In this document: in pieces, positions 53,943 through 63,048 of the stretch
Layout: each line of letters opens with the position of its first letter
Numbering within the stretch: the stretch's first letter is position 1
Source of the DNA: Gammaproteobacteria bacterium
GTDB taxonomy: Bacteria; Pseudomonadota; Gammaproteobacteria; Arenicellales; CAJQKF01
Length of the DNA stretch: 63,048 nt
Direction of reading: 5' to 3'
NCBI GenBank assembly: GCA_030429665.1
Contig: JAUIEZ010000010.1
Span: forward strand, 1-63,048
The notes under the pieces: model-generated
The model's input: the letters and a program-made list of their open reading frames with translations, nothing else
Databases searched by the model: none
What the model was told of the DNA's origin: nothing
Made by a program: the position numbers and the translations under genes

Positions 53943-56117
53943 CTAGCCGGCGGCCTTCGCCTGGGCGCGACGCGCGTAGAGGATGAACTCGGTGTAGCCG
54001 TTCGGCTGCTCGCGCCCCTTGAGCACGAGGTCAAGGGCCGCCTGGAATTCGACGCTGGCCTGCGGATCGTCGCTCATCGGCCGGTACGCCGGATCGCCGG
54101 CGTTCTGGCGGTCCACCACCGACGCCATGCGCAGCATGGCCTCGCGGACCCGCGCCTCGTCGAGCAGGCCGTGATGCAGCCAGTTGGCGATATGCTGGCT
54201 GGAAATTCGCAACGTGGCGCAGTCCTCCATCAGCCCGACGTTGTTGATGTCCGGCACCTTGGAGCAACCCACACCCTGGCCGACCCAGCGCGACACGTAG
54301 CCGAGAATGCCCTGCGCGTTGTTCTCCAGCTCGCGGTCGATGTCCGCGCTGGAGAGTTCGCGGCCCGGCTCCATCAGCGGCAGCGTCAGGATGTCGTCTA
54401 CCGGGGCCGGATCGCGGTCGGCGAGTCCCGCCTGTCGGGCGGCGACGTCCAGCATCAGGTAGTGGAGGGCGTGCAGGGTCGCGGCGGTGGGTGACGGTAC
54501 CCACGCGGTGGACGCCCCCGCGGCCGGATGTCCGATCTTGGCGTCCATCATTGCCGCCATCTCGTCGGGCATCGCCCACATGCCCTTGCCGATCTGCGCC
54601 ACGCCGCGCATGCCCGCCGCGAGCCCCGTGTCGACATTGGAATCCTCGTAGGCGGCAAGCCATTTCGCGCCTTTCATCTCGCCTTTCGGCAGTACCGGTC
54701 CCGCTTCCATGATGGTGTGGATCTCGTCGCCGGTACGGTCGAGAAAACCGGTGTTGATGAAGAACACGCGAGAAGCGGCGGCCGCGATGCAGTTATGCAA
54801 GTTGACCGACGTGCGGCGCTCCTCGTCCATGATGCCCATCTTGAGCGTGCCGGGCGCGATGTCCAGCGCCGATTCCACGCGCTCGAACAGCTCCACCGCC
54901 AGCTTCACCTCTGCGGATCCGTGCATTTTCGGCTTGACGATGTAAATCGAGCCGGCCCGCGAATTGGTGAATCGCCCGCGACCGAGCAGGTCGTGCTTCG
55001 CGGCCAGGGCGGTGACCATCGCGTCGAGAATCGTCTCGGCGACCGGTTCGCCGTCGAGCAGCACGGCATCGGTGAGCAGGTGCATGCCGGCGTTACGCAC
55101 CAGCATCAGGCTGCGACCCGGCAGCGTCAGCGTGTCCCCCGACGGCGTGGTGTAAACGCGGTCACCGGCGAGCGCGCGGTCGATCGTCTTTCCGCCTTTC
55201 TCGAACGATTCTGTCAACGTGCCCAGCATCAGACCGAGCCAGTTGCGATACCCTTTCAGCTTGTCCTCGCTGTCCACCGAGGCGACGGAGTCTTCCAGGT
55301 CCATGATGGTGGACAGGGCCGATTCGAGTTGTACGTCGGCGATGCCGGCGAGGTCGCGTCGACCGATCGGATTGTCGGTTCCGAAACGGATCTCAAGGTG
55401 TAGACCGTTTTTCGTCAACAACACCGAATCGGGATTTGCCGCGTCGCCGGTGTAGCCGGCGAGTTGGCCGTCCTCGAGCAGCGAGGCGGTCGAGCCGTCG
55501 CCGAAGCGCACGATGAGCGCGCCGTCGGTCACGGCGTACCCGGTTGCCCAATGATGGGTGCCTCGGGTCAGCGGGAAATGTCGGTCCAACAGGTCGCGGA
55601 CTCGTTGCACGACTTTCTCGCCGCGCACCGGGTTGTAGCCGCCCGGCTTGCCGCAGCCGTCGGATTCGTCGAGGACGTCGGTGCCGTAGAACGCGTCGTA
55701 CAGGCTTCCCCAGCGGGCGTTGGCGGCATTCAGCGCGTAGCGGGCGTTGTCCACCGGGACCACCAACTGGGGCCCGGCCACGCGGGAGATTTCGTCGTCG
55801 ATGCGGTCGGCCGAGACCGAGAAATCGGACACGCGAGGCTCGAGATAACCGATCTCCTCGAGGAATGACTTGTAGGCGCCGGCGTCATGCGCCGTGCCGC
55901 GACGGGAAACGTGCCACTCGTCGATACGCGACTGAATCGCGTCACGGGCATCGAGCAGTTCGCGATTGCGCGGGCCGAGTTCGGCGAGGATCGCGCCGAG
56001 CGCCGAGAAGAAGGTTTCGGCGTCCACGCCGCTGCCCGGCGTGAGTTCGTTCGTCACGAACGCGTCCAGCGCCGGATCGACATCGAGCTTGCCGCGGCGA
56101 ATGCGTTGCGAGGTCAT
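53943..56117 (-). CDS. glcB: malate synthase G
   Basis: GlcB condenses glyoxylate with acetyl-CoA to give malate. The 724-residue protein, the usual length for the G isoform, contains [40 protein letters not shown], the central [60 protein letters not shown] and [13 protein letters not shown]. The start is ATG 56115-56117 ([13 protein letters not shown]). The frame opens 23 codons further upstream but without family sequence. It stands alone. A metabolic link to the nearby ureidoglycolate-lyase-like gene through glyoxylate is plausible. Confidence 0.96.
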   Translation of the reverse strand: MTSQRIRRGKLDVDPALDAFVTNELTPGSGVDAETFFSALGAILAELGPRNRELLDARDAIQSRIDEWHVSRRGTAHDAGAYKSFLEEIGYLEPRVSDFSVSADRIDDEISRVAGPQLVVPVDNARYALNAANARWGSLYDAFYGTDVLDESDGCGKPGGYNPVRGEKVVQRVRDLLDRHFPLTRGTHHWATGYAVTDGALIVRFGDGSTASLLEDGQLAGYTGDAANPDSVLLTKNGLHLEIRFGTDNPIGRRDLAGIADVQLESALSTIMDLEDSVASVDSEDKLKGYRNWLGLMLGTLTESFEKGGKTIDRALAGDRVYTTPSGDTLTLPGRSLMLVRNAGMHLLTDAVLLDGEPVAETILDAMVTALAAKHDLLGRGRFTNSRAGSIYIVKPKMHGSAEVKLAVELFERVESALDIAPGTLKMGIMDEERRTSVNLHNCIAAAASRVFFINTGFLDRTGDEIHTIMEAGPVLPKGEMKGAKWLAAYEDSNVDTGLAAGMRGVAQIGKGMWAMPDEMAAMMDAKIGHPAAGASTAWVPSPTAATLHALHYLMLDVAARQAGLADRDPAPVDDILTLPLMEPGRELSSADIDRELENNAQGILGYVSRWVGQGVGCSKVPDINNVGLMEDCATLRISSQHIANWLHHGLLDEARVREAMLRMASVVDRQNAGDPAYRPMSDDPQASVEFQAALDLVLKGREQPNGYTEFILYARRAQAKAAG

Positions 56118-56391
56118 AGCGGGATTCCAAACTGTTTCTGAGAGGAGGGATTGTAAACGCGGAATTTCATGATGCGATGAACGCACCGTTCCGAGATGCG
56201 GTACCGCTCGATGCGGCGGTGGCCGGTGGCGTCGCGAGGAGAACTAGTATAACAGATTGATTTTAAGCAATTTTATTGCGCCGTCGAATGGAAATCGGGA
56301 TGCGTGAAACCGTGTTTCGAGACAGCCAGGCGATTTCGTATCGTGAAAAGTTGAAGCATGTATCCTGCGCGAGTATCGGCCGGCGCGATGC

Positions 56392-56919
56392 CTACCGTGT
56401 ATCGTCGCGATCCCGGTCGCCGTGACGCTTCAGGTCGGCGAAGGCGAAAAGCGCGAGGAGCACGGCAACGGCGGTGAGCGTGAACGAAAGCCCGACCAAC
56501 ACTTCCGCCATGGTGAATCCGAGCGGCAGATCCGGGGTGTAACCACAGGGTTCGTGGATCCTGAACAACCAGGGCATCCAGTCCTCGACGGCCAGCCAGG
56601 CAGGCAGACCGGAACGCATCTCGCAGCTGCCGAGCACCCACCCCCGCTCGGTACCCAGCAATTGCCAGGAGCGTTCGGCAAGGAACACCATGAGCGCGGC
56701 GGTCAGCAAATGTCCGGCGACGCGGGCCAAGCGGCAGCGTCTCAACGCCAGCGCGACGGCCGAGATGACAACGATCGCCGCGATGATCATGCGAACGTGT
56801 ATGCACAGCACGCAGGGGGCGTAATCGAGGATGTACTGGTAGTACAGGGCGACCGCGAGCAGGGCGATGCCGAGGATGATCAGGAAAACCCAGTAGTGCG
56901 GGCCGCGGGCGAGGGTCAT
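56392..56919 (-). CDS. dsbB: disulfide bond formation protein DsbB
   Basis: DsbB reoxidises DsbA and passes electrons to quinone in the inner membrane. The 175-residue protein has four transmembrane helices. Both essential cysteine pairs are present with spacing close to E. coli DsbB: Cys36-Cys39 in APCVLCIHVRM and Cys99/Cys125 in GSCEMRSG and HEPCGYTPDLPLG. The ATG at 56917-56919 is the natural start, just before the first helix. No DsbA gene is in the window. Confidence 0.94.
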   Translation of the reverse strand: MTLARGPHYWVFLIILGIALLAVALYYQYILDYAPCVLCIHVRMIIAAIVVISAVALALRRCRLARVAGHLLTAALMVFLAERSWQLLGTERGWVLGSCEMRSGLPAWLAVEDWMPWLFRIHEPCGYTPDLPLGFTMAEVLVGLSFTLTAVAVLLALFAFADLKRHGDRDRDDTR

Positions 56920-57141
56920 GAACGTTCCCTTGACGACTGTTTCGGTGATTCGCGGCGTGTGGGCGACCGGCGCCGCGATTCGGGCTTGCCGTGGAATTCT
57001 ACCGGGTCGGGAGCGTCGAACCGCGACCTTGCTCGAATTTCATGCCGCGGTGGGAGCGATCGCCGCCCGGTTCGGGCGGCTTGCACGTGTGGATGCGTCG
57101 GGCGGCCGCGCGCATGGCGTCGCGGCCGCGGCAATTTGCAT

Positions 57142-58518
57142 CTATAGCTTGCGATACACCGTCTCGACGGCCTTGGCGGCGGCGGCCACGATCGTGTCCG
57201 CCTCTTCCGGCGTCAGGCACAGGGGTGGCGCGAAGCCGAGGATGTCGCCCTGGGGCATGGCTCGGCCGATTACGCCGTTCTCGAGCAACGAAGCGGCGAC
57301 CTGCGGGCCCACCTTGCGCGCCGGATCGAACAGCTTGCGCTCGGCCTTGTCCTCGACGAACTCGACCGCGGCAATCAAGCCCTCTCCGCGCACGTCGCCG
57401 ACCATCGGATGATCGTCGAGCGCTGACCGGAGCGCGTCGTTGAAATACTTGCCGGTCTCCCTGGCATTGTCCACCAGCGAGAGCTTGTCGATGACCTCGA
57501 GGTTGGCGACCCCGGCGGCCGCGCATAGCGGATGAGCCGAGTAGGTCCAGCCGTGGCCGATGGGTCCGAGCTGGTTGGCGCCTTGTTCGAGCGCTTCCCA
57601 GAGGCGATCGTGCACGATGACGCCGGATAGTGGCGCGTAGGCACTGGTCAGGCCCTTGGCGACGGTGATCAGGTCGGGGTCCATGCCGTAGTGGTCCGAG
57701 CCGAACATCGACCCGAGTCGGCCGAAGCCGGTGACGACCTCGTCGGCGATGAGCAGTATGTCGTATTCCTTGAGGACGGCGCCGATCGCCTCCCAGTAAC
57801 CCTTGGGCGGCGGAACGATCCCCCCGGTGCCGAGCATCGGCTCGCCGATGAATGCGGCCACCGTGTCGGGTCCTTCCTCCTCGATCAACTTGCGCAAATT
57901 GTCGGCGCACTGCCTGGAAAACTGCTCCTCGCTCTGGTCGCCGTCGGCGCGGCGGAAGTAATAGGGCGCGTCGGTGTGCAGCACGGGCGGACGCGGCAGG
58001 TCGAAGGCCTTGTGAAACAGGTCGAGGCCGGTGAGGCTGCCGCTCATGATCCCGGAACCGTGATAACCGCGCCACCGCGAGATGATCTTTTTCTTTTCCG
58101 GTCGGCCGAGGATGTTGTTGTAATACCAGACCAGCTTCAGGTTGGTCTCGTTGGCGTCGGAGCCGGACAGGCCGAAGTAGGTGTGGTTGAAACCACGCGG
58201 CGCGCGGTCGGCAATCATCTTGGCCAGCGTGATGGACACCTCGGCGCCGTGTCCGACGTAGGCGTGGTAGTACGGCAGCGTGCGCGCCTGGGCGGCGATG
58301 GCCTCGGCGACCTCGCTGCGGCCATATCCCACGTTGACGCAGTACAGGCCGGCGAAGGCGTCCAGACTGCGCCCGCCTCGGGCGTCCTCGATGTATACGC
58401 CGCTGCCGCCGGTAATGATGCGGTTAGGCGACTCACCGTGGGCATGCTGCGCCATGTGGGTCGAGGGATGGAAGAAATGTGCGCGGTCCCACTGGTCGAG
58501 TTGTTGTCTCTCGGTCAT
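57142..58518 (-). CDS. class III aminotransferase, putrescine/GABA:pyruvate type
   Basis: This 458-residue PLP enzyme would transfer the terminal amino group of an omega-amine, such as putrescine or GABA, to pyruvate. The PLP site Lys288 lies in TVAKGLTSAYAPLSG. Other motifs are FHPSTHMAQHAHGESPNRII, RWRGYHGSGIMSGSLTGL, the Asp-containing IADEVVTGFGRLGSMFGSDH, and the N-terminal QAHTLP-like AQARTLPYYHAYVGHG. The pattern resembles SpuC-type putrescine-pyruvate transaminases; beta-alanine or GABA is possible. The following genes on the strand encode SSADH and an Lrp regulator, supporting a polyamine/GABA route. Confidence 0.88.
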   Translation of the reverse strand: MTERQQLDQWDRAHFFHPSTHMAQHAHGESPNRIITGGSGVYIEDARGGRSLDAFAGLYCVNVGYGRSEVAEAIAAQARTLPYYHAYVGHGAEVSITLAKMIADRAPRGFNHTYFGLSGSDANETNLKLVWYYNNILGRPEKKKIISRWRGYHGSGIMSGSLTGLDLFHKAFDLPRPPVLHTDAPYYFRRADGDQSEEQFSRQCADNLRKLIEEEGPDTVAAFIGEPMLGTGGIVPPPKGYWEAIGAVLKEYDILLIADEVVTGFGRLGSMFGSDHYGMDPDLITVAKGLTSAYAPLSGVIVHDRLWEALEQGANQLGPIGHGWTYSAHPLCAAAGVANLEVIDKLSLVDNARETGKYFNDALRSALDDHPMVGDVRGEGLIAAVEFVEDKAERKLFDPARKVGPQVAASLLENGVIGRAMPQGDILGFAPPLCLTPEEADTIVAAAAKAVETVYRKL

Positions 58519-58622
58519 GATCGTCGTCGTTCCGGTTTGGTTTCAGGTTCGTCTTCGTGGTGAATCCGGTTTCGCGAGTACACCTGGCCTGCTGCGCGAT
58601 ACCGGCGATTCGCGGCCCGCTC

Positions 58623-60122
58623 TCAGCCGCTGTGAATACAGGTGTATTTCAGTTCGGTGAAGGCTTCCATGCCGTGTCGCGACCCCTCGCGGCCGAGCCC
58701 CGACTGCTTGGTTCCGCCGAAGGGAATCGTCGGGCCGGTTATCTTGGCGCGATTGACCGCCACCATGCCATATTGCAAGGCGCGGGTCAGCCGGCTGATG
58801 CGCGGGTAATCGGCGGTGAACAGGTATGCCACGAGACCGTACTCGGAGTCGTTGGCTCGCGCGATCACTTCTTCCTCGGTATCGAAAGGCGCGATCGCGG
58901 CGACCGGCCCAAAGGTTTCCTCGGACATGATCAGCGCGTCCGCGGGCACGTCGGCCAGCACGGTGGGCTCGTAGAACAGGCTGCCCGGCGACAGCCGCTT
59001 GCCGCCGCATACCAGCCGGGCGCCGCGCGCCAGCGCATCGGCGACGTGTGATTCGCACTTCTGCACCGCGCCCTCGTGCATCAACGGTCCGATATCGGCG
59101 GCCTCGTTCAGTCCGTCGTCAACCTTGAGCGCCGCGGCGCCGGCCGCGAAGGCCTCGACGAACCGCCGGTAGGTGGATCGTTGTACGAACAGGCGGTTCG
59201 CGGCCAGGCAGTCCTGTCCCGAGGTCGCGAACTTGGCCGCCACCGCCTGCGTCACGCTGCGGTCGAAGTCGGCGTCGTCGAACACGACGAGCGGTGCGTG
59301 GCCGCCGAGTTCCATGATCATCGTCTTGACCGTGGCGGCACACTGTTCCAGCAACTTGCGTCCGATCTCCGTGGAGCCGGTGAAGCTCAGGGCGCGCACC
59401 CGGGTGTCCGAGCACATCTCCCCGACGATCTCGCGGGCGCTTCCCACGAGCATGTTGATCACGCCCCGGGGGAAGCCCGCCCGCGCGGCGAGTTCGGTCA
59501 GCGCCAAGGCCGACAGCGGCGTATGGCTCGACGGGTGGGCGACCACGGTGCACCCGGCGGCGAGCGCGGCGGCCGCCTTGCGCGTGAACATCGCGGCCGG
59601 GAAATTCCACGGCGTCACCAGCGCCACGATCCCGACGGGTTCCCGGGTAACGCGCATGTCGGCATCGGCAAACAGGCTGGTCACCGACTCGACGTCGAGG
59701 CGACGCGCCTGTTCGGCGTAGAACTGCATGAAGGACGCGGCGTAGTCGATCTCTCCACGGGCCTCCCGGATGGGTTTGCCTTGCTCGAGTGTCATGATCC
59801 GTGCCAGGTCCTCGCGGTTTTCGCCGATCAGGCGGAACCACGCCTCAAGCAGCGCGGCTCGGCGCGCGGGCGACTGGGCGGCCCACGCCGGCAGCGCGGT
59901 TGCCGCGGCGTCGATGGCCTCACGGGTGCCGTCGATGCCGACGGTCGCGATCTCGCACAACGTCGAGCCGTCGGCAGGATTGGTAACGGCGAGCGAACCT
60001 GTCGCCGCCGCCGGATTCCAGGCGCCGTCCACGTGGCTGCCGTAGTTCAGCAACCGACCGTCGTTGACGTGAACGTTCAATGCACTGTGCCGGCCATCGG
60101 ACCGGATTTTCGGAATCGCCAT
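58623..60122 (-). CDS. gabD: succinate-semialdehyde dehydrogenase family protein
   Basis: This 499-residue NAD(P)-dependent aldehyde dehydrogenase would oxidise succinate semialdehyde to succinate, finishing GABA breakdown. It carries TLEQGKPIREARGEIDYAAS, the NAD-binding PWNFPAAMFTRKAAAALAAG, the catalytic Glu in MELGGHAPLVVF and the catalytic Cys in TSGQDCLAANRLFV. The C-terminus FGGTKQSGLGREGSRHGMEA is strongly SSADH-like. AAGGAGGGG directly precedes the ATG. The gene lies upstream of the aminotransferase on the same strand. A semialdehyde other than succinic cannot be excluded. Confidence 0.88.
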   Translation of the reverse strand: MAIPKIRSDGRHSALNVHVNDGRLLNYGSHVDGAWNPAAATGSLAVTNPADGSTLCEIATVGIDGTREAIDAAATALPAWAAQSPARRAALLEAWFRLIGENREDLARIMTLEQGKPIREARGEIDYAASFMQFYAEQARRLDVESVTSLFADADMRVTREPVGIVALVTPWNFPAAMFTRKAAAALAAGCTVVAHPSSHTPLSALALTELAARAGFPRGVINMLVGSAREIVGEMCSDTRVRALSFTGSTEIGRKLLEQCAATVKTMIMELGGHAPLVVFDDADFDRSVTQAVAAKFATSGQDCLAANRLFVQRSTYRRFVEAFAAGAAALKVDDGLNEAADIGPLMHEGAVQKCESHVADALARGARLVCGGKRLSPGSLFYEPTVLADVPADALIMSEETFGPVAAIAPFDTEEEVIARANDSEYGLVAYLFTADYPRISRLTRALQYGMVAVNRAKITGPTIPFGGTKQSGLGREGSRHGMEAFTELKYTCIHSG

Positions 60123-60319
60123 GACCCCTCCTTGTAGCGAGAACTGGCATTGCCGGAAGGTGATTCGATCACCCCGGCAACAGGTGGTGGAACAGGCCCG
60201 GGCGGACCGGGTCCCGGGCCGGGTGCAACAGCATCGATGGTAAGACAGGAACCGCGAAAATCGGGGCTTTTCTGCCCGGTGGTGTTCAGTGCTTTTTTCT
60301 TTTTTAGAGGCGTGACGCG

Positions 60320-60357
60320 AAAAAAATCTCGCCGACCGCGAATTGGTCGGCCGAGAT
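60320..60357 (-). terminator. Rho-independent terminator after the Lrp-type gene
   Basis: Read on the minus strand, a stem of about 12 bp with one bulge (ATCTCGGCCGACC and GGTCGGCGAGAT) is followed by seven T residues. It begins directly at the regulator stop codon and separates it from the SSADH gene. Confidence 0.88.
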
Positions 60358-60358
60358 G

Positions 60359-60850
60359 TCAGTCGGCGTCGTCTTCACCGCCGGCCAGGGCGTAGAGTGG
60401 CAGTCCGGGCAACTGTTTGATGGGCTTGGTGACGATGTAGGTGAAATAGCGGTCGACGCCGAGATCCGCGTCGAGCAGCGCGTCGACGAGTTGCTGATAG
60501 TCGTCAATGTGCTTGACGATGGTTTTGAGCAGGTAGTCGATACCGCCGCCCAGCGACCAGCACTCGCGAATTTCCGGGATGTTCATCACCGCGGATTCGA
60601 ACTTGTGAAAGTCGTTCTTGCGGTGAGAAGCGAGACCGATCTCGGTGAACACGGTGACCGCCGGACCCAGCGCCCTGGGGCTGACGACGGCCTGGTAGGC
60701 CTCGATCACGCCCGCTTGCTCCAGGCGTTTGAGCCGCGTCCAGCAGGGCGTCGGCGACAGATTGACTTTCTCGGCGAGGGCCACCTTGGTGATGCGACCG
60801 TGTGTTTGCAGGATCGAAAGAATCTGCAAATCTGTCCTGTCGAGTTTCAT
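60359..60850 (-). CDS. Lrp/AsnC family transcriptional regulator
   Basis: This 163-residue regulator has an N-terminal helix-turn-helix, LDRTDLQILSILQTHGRITK followed by LAEKVNLSPTPCWTRLKRLE, and a C-terminal RAM domain with SLGGGIDYLLKTIV and YFTYIVTKPIKQ. The SPTPCWTRLKRLE recognition helix is typical of the branch that includes BkdR-type and GABA/amino-acid responsive regulators. It lies upstream of gabD and the aminotransferase on the same strand, with its own terminator, and probably controls them. Confidence 0.9.
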   Translation of the reverse strand: MKLDRTDLQILSILQTHGRITKVALAEKVNLSPTPCWTRLKRLEQAGVIEAYQAVVSPRALGPAVTVFTEIGLASHRKNDFHKFESAVMNIPEIRECWSLGGGIDYLLKTIVKHIDDYQQLVDALLDADLGVDRYFTYIVTKPIKQLPGLPLYALAGGEDDAD

Positions 60851-61758
60851 TCGCAGTGTCGCCGGGCGTGGCGCCGCCGGACCGATGCCAACGTGCGCCG
60901 CGTTAGAATGTCTCGCCGCGCATTTCCTGCTTCGCGGCGCGCGTCCGTTTCGTGCGGCGGAAGTTTACACTGTGCAACGCGCGACTGGTTGGAAGTCTCG
61001 CCGCCCGCCGCCCGTCGTCGCGATCCGGCGCGCCGACCGGTAGCGCACGGCGGTCCGGGTAATCGACGATGCCCGTCACCGTTCCCTGGCCGCGACCGAT
61101 CCGGCGGGTGACTCGGAAAGACGCAAACTTGTCGGAAGCCGCCGGTTTCCTGTCGCAACAGCGCCCGGGGTCCGGTCAGTCGATGGCCCCGAAGCACGCG
61201 CGCGCAACGCGGTCCGACCGCGGCAATCATGTGACGAACGGCGACCAGTTTGGTGCCGGTGGGCGAATCTCCGGCCATGGGCCGGTGGCTCACAGCCATC
61301 GTACTCGGAGTTTTGATTGAACGAACGGCAGTAACCGATAAACCCAAGATAAAACAACTCGTTAATTGACTAGCCAAGTATTGTGGCGAGACGAAGTCAA
61401 TGTAGTCCAACACGAGTGAATTTGCAATGAAGCACCGGCCGCGGACGTTTGGACGGTGTTCATAGACTGCGCTGTCCACCGCGCCGACTGCGACAAACGT
61501 CGCGGCAGCCGATGGTCAACCAGGCCGGTACGGCAACCGCCGCCATTCGCACGCGCTCCATGTGCGACCCGCGCGCGAAACGCGGGGCCGTTTAAACGCG
61601 TGCGAAATCGGCCGGGACCACGTTCAGATATAATCGAACGCCGGCTACGTGCGCCCGGTCCGGGCGATGGCGTGGGGCGTATCGCCGCTGCGCTACCGCG
61701 ACCGTGCCGAAATCCAACCGCGTCACGCGACGCCAACCCGCCAATGCGAGGCCGCGCA
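60851..61758. other. 908-bp intergenic region before the fumarase gene
   Basis: This divergent region between the Lrp-type gene and fumC is the longest non-coding stretch in the window. Frames of up to about 210 codons exist on the minus strand, but their products look random and Arg-rich. Seen: an ATTGACT/AGTCAAT inverted pair around 61364-61400, several AT-rich patches, and a TATAAT at 61629-61634 with no good -35 partner. No tRNA, small RNA or terminator could be supported. Confidence 0.5.
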
Positions 61759-63048
61759 ATGAGCGACGACGAGTCAACGCGCATCGAACGCGACAGCCTG
61801 GGGGAGGTAGCGGTACCGCGAGACGCGTTGTACGGTGCCCAGACCCAGCGTGCCGTTGACAACTTCCCGGTCAGCGGCACCCCCATGCCGGGCGAGTTCA
61901 TCCGTGCCGTGGCATTGATCAAGAAGGCGGCCGCGCGGGCAAACCGGGATCTCGGACTGCTCGACGGTCAACGTGCCGACGCCATCGTCGCGGCCGCTTC
62001 GTCGATCGTTGCCGGGGAGCATGCCGGGGCTTTCCCGGTGGACGTGTTCCAGACCGGTTCGGGCACCAGCACCAACATGAACGTCAACGAGGTCATCGCG
62101 CGCCTGGCGTCGCAAGCCTCGAGCATCGATGTGCACCCCAACGATCACGTGAATCGAGGGCAGAGCAGCAACGACGTCATTCCCACCGCCATCGGCGTGA
62201 GCACCTGCGTGGCCGTCGCCGGCGAGCTGCTGCCATCCCTGGTTCACTTGAAGGAAGTCATCGACGTGCGCGCGGTCGAGTTATCCGACGTCGTCAAGAC
62301 AGGTCGAACCCATCTCATGGACGCCATGCCGGTACGCCTGGACCAGGAACTGGGCGCATGGTCGAGCCAGGTGGCGGATGGCATCCAACGTATCGAGTCG
62401 TGTGTTCCGCGCCTCGCCGCGCTGGCGATCGGCGGTACCGCGGTAGGCAGCGGCATCAATGCGCATCCCGGCTTCGCGCCGCGCGTGGTCCGGTTGCTTT
62501 GCGAGGAGACGGGCATCGATTTTACCGAGGGCGACGATCATTTTCGCGACCTGGCCTGCCAGGACGGCGCCGTGGAGATGAGCGGTCATATCAACACGCT
62601 CGCGGTGTCGCTTGCCAAGATCTCGAACGACCTGCGGTGGATGAACAGTGGACCGCTTGCCGGGCTCGCCGAAATCGCGCTGCCGGCGCTGCAACCGGGA
62701 AGCAGTATCATGCCCGGAAAAGTCAATCCGGTCATCGCCGAATCGGTCGCCATGGCCTGTGCGCGGGTGATGGGCAGTCATACCACCATGACCATTGCCG
62801 GCGCGTCGGGGAACTTTCAGCTCAACGTCATGCTGCCGCTGGTCGCCGACACGCTGCTCGGCAGCATTCGCCTGATGAGCGGCGCCGCCCGTATTCTCGC
62901 CGACAAGGCCATCGCGGGTTTTACCGTCAATCGCGAGCGGATCGAGGCGCAGACGAAGGTCGCCCGGCGCCAGGCGGTGGGTCGCAAGGCAAAGCTCGAG
63001 AAGCGCGTGCCGCCGATCGTCGCGGGCGGGCTGAAGCGCGCCGCCGAG
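61759..63048 (+). CDS. fumC: class II fumarate hydratase (FumC family), 3' end outside window
   Basis: The enzyme would hydrate fumarate to malate. The first 430 codons are visible, starting MSDDESTRIERDSLGEVAVP. The family core is complete: FQTGSGTSTNMNVNEVIA, NDHVNRGQSSNDVIPTA, the catalytic TGRTHLMDAMPVRLDQE, and the signature GSSIMPGKVNPV. The domain continues through ASGNFQLNVMLPLVADTL and VNRERIEAQ. The next segment should carry a conserved LNPxIGY-type block, but reads TKVARRQAVGRKAKLEKRV instead. The reading frame stays open to the window edge. Argininosuccinate lyase and aspartase are excluded by the active-site wording. The altered tail may be real divergence or a sequence artefact. 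Confidence 0.85.
   Translation, partial: MSDDESTRIERDSLGEVAVPRDALYGAQTQRAVDNFPVSGTPMPGEFIRAVALIKKAAARANRDLGLLDGQRADAIVAAASSIVAGEHAGAFPVDVFQTGSGTSTNMNVNEVIARLASQASSIDVHPNDHVNRGQSSNDVIPTAIGVSTCVAVAGELLPSLVHLKEVIDVRAVELSDVVKTGRTHLMDAMPVRLDQELGAWSSQVADGIQRIESCVPRLAALAIGGTAVGSGINAHPGFAPRVVRLLCEETGIDFTEGDDHFRDLACQDGAVEMSGHINTLAVSLAKISNDLRWMNSGPLAGLAEIALPALQPGSSIMPGKVNPVIAESVAMACARVMGSHTTMTIAGASGNFQLNVMLPLVADTLLGSIRLMSGAARILADKAIAGFTVNRERIEAQTKVARRQAVGRKAKLEKRVPPIVAGGLKRAAE

Noticed and set aside
60847-61479. Possible 210-residue minus-strand gene upstream of the Lrp-type regulator
   Set aside because: It has no recognisable domain, an Arg-rich random-looking second half, and overlaps the likely promoter of the regulator.

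Overview
The window is about 63 kb of GC-rich chromosomal DNA, densely packed with short intergenic gaps and many overlapping ATGA junctions. Gene content (OxyR with the enterobacterial cysteine spacing, DsbB, DUF1127 proteins, malate synthase G, DUF4212/VC_2705-type symporter, urtABCDE-ureDABCEFG, TRAP transporter) suggests a free-living, probably marine or halophilic Gammaproteobacterium. That placement is inferred from gene content only. No tRNA, rRNA, CRISPR array, insertion sequence or prophage was seen.

Layout. 1-3.0 kb (minus): carnitine dehydrogenase (cut by the window edge), an acyl-CoA dehydrogenase and a GntR/FCD regulator, with a long perfect-armed palindrome in front of the dehydrogenase. 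3.5-8.6 kb: sbcD-sbcC and a DUF169 protein. 8.6-13.4 kb: an MFS gene divergent from oxyR, a DUF1127 gene, and a GcvA-like regulator coupled to another MFS carrier. 13.5-18.7 kb: a beta-hydroxyacid dehydrogenase, a membrane glycosyltransferase plus sulfotransferase pair, a DUF302 protein and a D-amino-acid-dehydrogenase-like flavoprotein. 18.9-24.1 kb: a complete branched-chain amino acid ABC operon (livGFHMK) ending in a strong terminator. 24.2-28.9 kb: a DnaQ-CBS-nucleotidyltransferase fusion, a small membrane protein and a two-subunit sodium/solute symporter whose large subunit carries a canonical EF-hand loop.

30.1-40.8 kb: one continuous urea operon, urtABCDE-ureDABCEFG, behind a near-perfect sigma-54 (-24/-12) promoter with GGTGCA-type inverted repeats about 100-140 bp upstream. 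Two tandem terminators sharing a 24-bp direct repeat separate urtA from urtB. 41.0-44.9 kb: a second near-perfect sigma-54 promoter drives a three-gene glucosylglycerate cassette (phosphatase, GT81 synthase, GH13 phosphorylase). The two promoters together suggest that urea scavenging and a nitrogen-free compatible solute belong to one nitrogen-limitation response.

45.0-53.3 kb (minus): acetate kinase, a 2-hydroxyacid dehydrogenase, a small membrane protein, an amidase, a TRAP transporter (dctMQP) and a ureidoglycolate-lyase-like protein. 53.5-60.9 kb: a second DUF1127 gene, malate synthase G, DsbB, and a putrescine/GABA-type aminotransferase, succinate-semialdehyde dehydrogenase and Lrp regulator set. 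The window ends inside a fumarase-C-like gene whose C-terminal tail does not look like the family. A plausible shared theme is nitrogen scavenging: ureidoglycolate lyase would give urea (to urease) and glyoxylate (to malate synthase or the hydroxyacid dehydrogenase).
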